Origin: an uncultured Collinsella sp. | GTDB taxonomy: Bacteria; Actinomycetota; Coriobacteriia; Coriobacteriales; Coriobacteriaceae | Length of the DNA: 7,913 bases | Assembly: GCA_902494685.1 (NCBI GenBank) | Contig: CABUUE010000067.1 | Coordinates: 1 to 7,913, forward strand | Reading direction: 5' to 3' | Shown: piece by piece, positions 4,908 to 7,913 of the stretch | Position numbering within the stretch: the stretch's first letter is position 1 | Layout: each line of letters begins with the position of its first letter | The notes under the pieces: model-generated | What the model was told of the DNA's origin: nothing | The model's input: the letters and a program-made list of their open reading frames with translations, nothing else | Database searches by the model: none | Made by a program: the position numbers and the translations under genes

Positions 4908-6815
4908 ATGGAGTTCAAGCAGATGGAGATGGATGACAACAAACGTAGACGGAATATGATCCTCTACGTGCTCATCGCCTTCGTCGTCTACCTCGTGCTC
5001 TCGACCGTTCTGTTCCCCAACATCGGTCACACGCAGCAGATTACGAAGACCGATTACTCGACGTTTGTCAAAGCGCTCGATAAGAAGAGTGTCGACAAGG
5101 TCGAGTACAACACGGACGATTACACGATTTATTACACCAAGAAGGGCGAGGACGAGAACATCGCCTACAAGACGACCGGTGTGCCGAATGACGCTGGCTT
5201 TACCGATCGCGTGCTTGAATCTGGCGCCTCGCTTGAGTCGGTCGTTCCCGATAAGAACTCGGGTCTGATGACCTATTACCTGCTTACGCTCATCCTTCCC
5301 ATGGCGATTTTCTTCCTCATCGGTTGGTGGCTCAACCGCCGTATGAAGAAGGCCATGGGCGATGACGGTCCTTCGATGAACTTTGGTGGCGGCGGTTTTG
5401 GCGGCGGTGGACTGGGCAAGTCCGGCGCGCGCGTGATCGCCTCCAAGGACGTGGGCGTGACCTTTAAGGATGTTGCCGGCCAGGAAGAGGCTAAGGAGTC
5501 CCTCAAGGAGGTCGTCGACTTTCTGGAGAAGCCGCAGCGCTACGAGGAAATCGGCGCCAAGCTGCCGCGTGGTGCTCTTCTTGTCGGCCCTCCGGGTACC
5601 GGTAAGACCCTGCTTGCCAAGGCCGTTGCCGGCGAGGCGGGCGTGCCGTTCTTTAGTATTTCGGGTTCTGAGTTTGTTGAGATGTTTGTCGGCCGCGGCG
5701 CCGCCAAGGTGCGCGATCTGTTTAAGCAGGCCAAGGAAAAGGCCCCGTGCATCGTCTTTATCGATGAGATCGATACCATCGGCAAGAAGCGCGATGGCGG
5801 CGGCTTTAGTGGCAACGACGAGCGCGAGCAGACACTCAACCAGCTGCTGACCGAGATGGACGGCTTCGATAACCACAAGGGTATTGTCGTTCTCGCTGCT
5901 ACCAACCGCCCCGACAGCCTTGATCCGGCCCTGCTTCGCCCCGGTCGTTTTGACCGCCGCATCCCCGTTGAGCTGCCCGACCTGACCGGTCGCAAGAACA
6001 TCCTCGAGTTGCATGCCAAGAGCGTGAAGACGCAGCCGCCGATCGACCTGACCGCGATTGCCCGCGCCACGCCCGGTGCCTCGGGCGCCGACCTGGCCAA
6101 CATCATCAACGAGGGCGCCCTGCGTGCCGTCCGCGAGGGTCGCAAGCGCGCTACGCAGGACGACTTTGAGGAGTCGGTGGAGGTCGTCATCGCCGGTCAG
6201 CAGCGCAAGTCCACGGTGCTGTCCGACCACGAGAAACAGGTCGTTTCTTACCACGAGATCGGTCATGCCATCGTTGCTGCCCGCCAAAAGGGTTCTGCGC
6301 CGGTCACGAAGATTACCATCGTGCCGCGCACGAGCGGTGCTCTGGGCTACACCATGCAGGTCGAGGAGGATGAGCGCTTCCTGACCACACGCCAGGAGGT
6401 CCTGGACAAGCTCGCCGTCTATTGCGGTGGCCGTGCAGCCGAGGAGCTCATCTTTGGCGAGATGACGACCGGCGCAGCCAACGATATCGAGCAGGCCACC
6501 AAGCTCGCCCGTAACATGGTGACGCGTTTTGGTATGTCCGATGAGTTTGGCATGATGGCGCTCGGTACCGTTCAGAATGCGTACCTCAACCAGGACACGT
6601 CGCTCACCTGCGCCCCCGGTACGGCCGAGCGCGTGGACGCGATTGTCGCCAAGCTGATCGAGGATGCGCACGACCGCGCTCTGCAGATTCTGAAGGAGAA
6701 CAAGTTTAAGCTCCACGAGCTGGCTCGTTATCTGTACAAGAAGGAGACGATCACGGGCGAGGAGTTCATGAATCTCCTCACGCGCGAGAATCCGCTGATG
6801 CCGAAGCAGCAGTAA
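4908..6815 (+). CDS. ftsH: ATP-dependent zinc metalloprotease FtsH
   Basis: A membrane-anchored hexameric AAA+ protease that degrades misfolded membrane proteins and regulatory proteins. The 635-residue protein has helix 1 at about 17-36, an extracytoplasmic domain (about 40-120), helix 2 at about 122-142, and a Gly/Phe-rich linker (159-170). Then come Walker A GPPGTGKT (227-234), the pore-loop region MFVGRGA (259-265), Walker B IVFIDEID (282-289), and the second region of homology TNRPDSLDPALLRPGRFDRR (332-351) with its arginine fingers. The zinc site is HEIGH (449-453), with Asp526 in TGAANDIEQAT as third ligand. All catalytic parts are present. The start is uncertain: ATG 4908 has no ribosome site, while ATG 4923, five codons in, has GGAG 9 nt upstream, and the choice changes only the cytosolic tip. 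A strong terminator follows, so it is probably transcribed alone. Confidence 0.97.
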   Translation: MEFKQMEMDDNKRRRNMILYVLIAFVVYLVLSTVLFPNIGHTQQITKTDYSTFVKALDKKSVDKVEYNTDDYTIYYTKKGEDENIAYKTTGVPNDAGFTDRVLESGASLESVVPDKNSGLMTYYLLTLILPMAIFFLIGWWLNRRMKKAMGDDGPSMNFGGGGFGGGGLGKSGARVIASKDVGVTFKDVAGQEEAKESLKEVVDFLEKPQRYEEIGAKLPRGALLVGPPGTGKTLLAKAVAGEAGVPFFSISGSEFVEMFVGRGAAKVRDLFKQAKEKAPCIVFIDEIDTIGKKRDGGGFSGNDEREQTLNQLLTEMDGFDNHKGIVVLAATNRPDSLDPALLRPGRFDRRIPVELPDLTGRKNILELHAKSVKTQPPIDLTAIARATPGASGADLANIINEGALRAVREGRKRATQDDFEESVEVVIAGQQRKSTVLSDHEKQVVSYHEIGHAIVAARQKGSAPVTKITIVPRTSGALGYTMQVEEDERFLTTRQEVLDKLAVYCGGRAAEELIFGEMTTGAANDIEQATKLARNMVTRFGMSDEFGMMALGTVQNAYLNQDTSLTCAPGTAERVDAIVAKLIEDAHDRALQILKENKFKLHELARYLYKKETITGEEFMNLLTRENPLMPKQQ

Positions 6816-6833
6816 GGCTGGTTACACAGCATC

Positions 6834-6874
6834 GAACGCCCCATTTGAGCTTCTATCTCAAATGGGGCGTTTTG
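6834..6874 (+). terminator. Strong intrinsic terminator after ftsH
   Basis: ACGCCCCATTTGAG (6836-6849) pairs perfectly over 14 bp with CTCAAATGGGGCGT (6857-6870) around a 7-nt loop, followed by TTT. An extra A-T pair extends the stem. It lies 18 bp after the ftsH stop and ends just before the ribosome site of the next gene. Confidence 0.92.
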
Positions 6875-6890
6875 CTTGGGAGGGATATGC

Positions 6891-7382
6891 ATGAAGATCG
6901 TGGTGAGCGCCTGTTTGATGGGCGAGAGCTGCAAGTATAACGGACTCGACAACTATCATCGCGAGCTGGTCGAGGCTTGCGAGCGCACGGGGACCGAGGT
7001 CCTGTTGGTATGCCCTGAGGTTTTTGGCGGCCTGCCCACACCGCGTGATCCTTCCGAGATCGTGGACGGCGAGGTCCGTACCTGCGAGGGTACCTCAGTC
7101 GATCGCGAGTTTCGCCTGGGTGCCGAGCGCGCGCTCGACATGTGCGAGCAGGCGGGCGGCCCGTCCCAGATCGCTGCGTGCGTCTTGCAGGACCGTAGCC
7201 CCTCGTGTGGTGTAGGCCGTATCTACGACGGAACGTTCAGCGGTACGCTCACACCGGGTAACGGCGTTTTCGTCGACCTGCTCCTGCGCCACGGGTACCG
7301 TGTGATTCCGGCTAGCGAGTTCGATCCCAGCATGCTGGAACATTGTCCACAGCACTCGAATCCAACACTTCCTCACGGGTGA
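6891..7382 (+). CDS. DUF523 family protein with an atypical C-terminal tail
   Basis: A small cytosolic protein of the DUF523 family (Pfam PF04463), whose function I cannot assign. Family hallmarks are SACLMGESCKYNG (6-18), CPEVFGGLPTPRDPSEI (41-57), CVLQDRSPSCG (97-107) and IYDGTFSG (111-118). The conserved cysteines 8, 14, 41 and 106 are all present and may bind metal or a cluster, which is inference. The start is ATG 6891, with GGGAGG 7 nt upstream; the frame extends to a TTG at 6876 that overlaps the ribosome site. The recognisable domain ends at about residue 144 (VIPASEF). The last 19 residues (DPSMLEHCPQ to LPHG) are read from DNA that on the other strand encodes a serine recombinase end, so the native 3' end was probably replaced. 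Confidence 0.88.
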   Translation: MKIVVSACLMGESCKYNGLDNYHRELVEACERTGTEVLLVCPEVFGGLPTPRDPSEIVDGEVRTCEGTSVDREFRLGAERALDMCEQAGGPSQIAACVLQDRSPSCGVGRIYDGTFSGTLTPGNGVFVDLLLRHGYRVIPASEFDPSMLEHCPQHSNPTLPHG

Positions 7383-7455
7383 CCGTTTTGGCATCATCCG
7401 TGAAGTTGATATTGAGTACGACCCGGTCATCAAAGACGTAGACCGAGTTGACAGG
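7312..7455 (-). pseudogene. C-terminal relic of a serine site-specific recombinase
   Basis: On the minus strand, from about 7455, the frame reads VNSVYVFDDRVVLNINFTDD and AKTVTREEVLDSSAV, ending at TAG 7314-7312. This matches the usual C-terminal segment of large serine recombinases of mobile elements in gut Firmicutes and Actinobacteria (pattern NSVYxxDDxxVLxxNFxD, then KTVTxxEV). No catalytic domain, zinc ribbon or start is visible: upstream of 7455 the frame continues to 7566, but the residues (rich in Cys, Arg, Gly and Thr) no longer look like a recombinase. The relic overlaps the 3' end of the DUF523 gene in antisense. It is the trace of an excised, deleted or rearranged mobile element. 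The recombinase family assignment rests on about 35 residues. Confidence 0.65.
7327..7338. repeat. Perfect 12-bp palindrome at the DUF523/recombinase overlap
   Basis: CCAGCATGCTGG is a perfect inverted repeat, partly extended by GTTC and GAAC-like flanks. It lies where DUF523 homology stops and just inside the end of the recombinase frame. It could be part of an attachment or crossover site, or simply chance. Confidence 0.35.
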
Positions 7456-7580
7456 TGCCGTACCCAGGCAGTCCCTCCCCGCGGTCCTCGCGCAGGAACG
7501 CGTACACGGTCCTGCCGTCTCTTGCGCCCCTCCTGACCCAAACCCTGCTAGGAACGAGTGCAGCAAACTGGATTTTTAAA
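7456..7580. other. Unassigned GC-rich stretch between the recombinase relic and the S51 gene
   Basis: About 125 bp with open frames in several phases but no protein I recognise. On the minus strand the frame of the recombinase relic stays open here without resembling that family. A sharp drop in GC begins near 7570. It probably belongs to the damaged mobile-element segment. Confidence 0.4.
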
Positions 7581-7913
7581 TTAGTCTTTGCAAATAACCT
7601 TTGAGCCTTCACCATCAATTACAATTCCCTGACGATTGTTAATTGGGCATAGATTCAAATCCGAAAACTCAGTTATTATTTTCTCGGTAACTTTCTTAAA
7701 TGGTGCTGTAAGAAAATGCGGAAGAACATAGAAATCAATCAAATTAAGCCCTGCATCATCTTCTTGTGAGTAGTCCTCCCGCTTTTCATCCATTTGCTCG
7801 ATATATTGGATGTTTGGAGCGCATACAATCGCACCTGCTGATTCACCAATCACCAGTTTTCCCTTTGCCAATTCTTTCTTCAACAGCTCATCCGTTCCCG
7901 TTTTACGGAGCTG
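7581..7913 (-). CDS. Peptidase E-like (family S51) / class-I glutamine-amidotransferase-like protein (partial, 5' end off the window)
   Basis: The frame enters at the right edge and ends at TAA 7583-7581, giving the C-terminal 111 residues. Counting from the internal Met at 7883, GESAGAI (13-19) is the GxSAG nucleophile elbow with Ser15. His56 in FYVLPHF (51-57) fits the S51 catalytic histidine, and Asp32 in EQMDEK is a candidate third member of the triad, compared with Ser120/Asp135/His157 of Salmonella PepE. Upstream, QLRKTGTDELLKKELAKGK fits the helix before the nucleophile in this family. PepE cleaves Asp-Xaa dipeptides, but many relatives are uncharacterised, so the substrate is open. 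The gene is strikingly AT-rich (one full line of 60 bases has 33% GC) and Lys/Ile/Asn-rich beside genes of roughly 60% GC, a sign of transfer from a low-GC bacterium, probably a Firmicute. No terminator follows. Confidence 0.8.
   Translation of the reverse strand, partial: QLRKTGTDELLKKELAKGKLVIGESAGAIVCAPNIQYIEQMDEKREDYSQEDDAGLNLIDFYVLPHFLTAPFKKVTEKIITEFSDLNLCPINNRQGIVIDGEGSKVICKD

Noticed and set aside
4557..6716. 719-codon open frame on the minus strand opposite ftsH
   Set aside because: It lies entirely antisense to an unmistakable FtsH with all catalytic motifs. Long antisense frames are expected in GC-rich coding DNA, and its product resembles no family.
7316..7332. tRNA T-loop-like GTTCGATCCC, considered as a tRNA 3' end used as an integration site
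   Set aside because: The flanking bases do not form the 5-bp T stem and there is no acceptor, D or anticodon arm upstream; the bases encode SEFDPS of DUF523.

Overview
The window looks like chromosomal DNA of a high-GC gut actinobacterium of the class Coriobacteriia. Collinsella is my best guess, from the style of the ThyA, DHFR, MATE and FtsH proteins and from codon use rich in G/C third positions. This is inferred by eye, without a database search. Most of the window is a compact run of housekeeping genes. The right end is different: it carries a mobile-element relic and low-GC foreign DNA.

Layout. Positions 1-518 (minus strand, running off the left edge) hold a DUF134 helix-turn-helix protein fused in frame to a NifX/NifB-type cluster-binding domain. 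Upstream of it lie a promoter and two near-identical 12-bp palindromes whose centres are 53 bp apart, which look like operator sites. Divergent from it, thyA (685-1533) and folA (1543-2061) form the classic dTMP/tetrahydrofolate pair and end at a GC-rich hairpin. Next come a SpoU/TrmH-type RNA methyltransferase (2171-3085) and a MATE-family transporter (3211-4560). The 347-bp gap before ftsH is not empty: on the minus strand (4583-4830) it holds the two ends of a corrinoid adenosyltransferase gene (cobO type) with the middle deleted and an early stop. ftsH (4908-6815) follows and ends in a textbook intrinsic terminator. A DUF523 gene (6891-7382) comes next.

Right end. The last ~20 codons of the DUF523 gene overlap, antisense, the decayed C-terminal end of a serine site-specific recombinase (7312-7455). 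After about 125 bp of unassigned GC-rich sequence, the composition drops sharply near 7570. An AT-rich S51-type peptidase / class-I glutamine-amidotransferase-like gene runs off the right edge on the minus strand (7581-7913). This arrangement suggests an old integration or recombination boundary inside the 3' end of the DUF523 gene.

How the genes work together. ThyA converts dUMP to dTMP and oxidises methylene-THF to DHF, and FolA recycles DHF, so their pairing is functional. The methyltransferase, transporter, FtsH protease and DUF523 protein appear to be independent units. I see no complete new multi-gene system. The points most worth a second look are the twin operators with the DUF134-NifX fusion and its internal start site, the cobO relic, and the recombinase/S51 junction.
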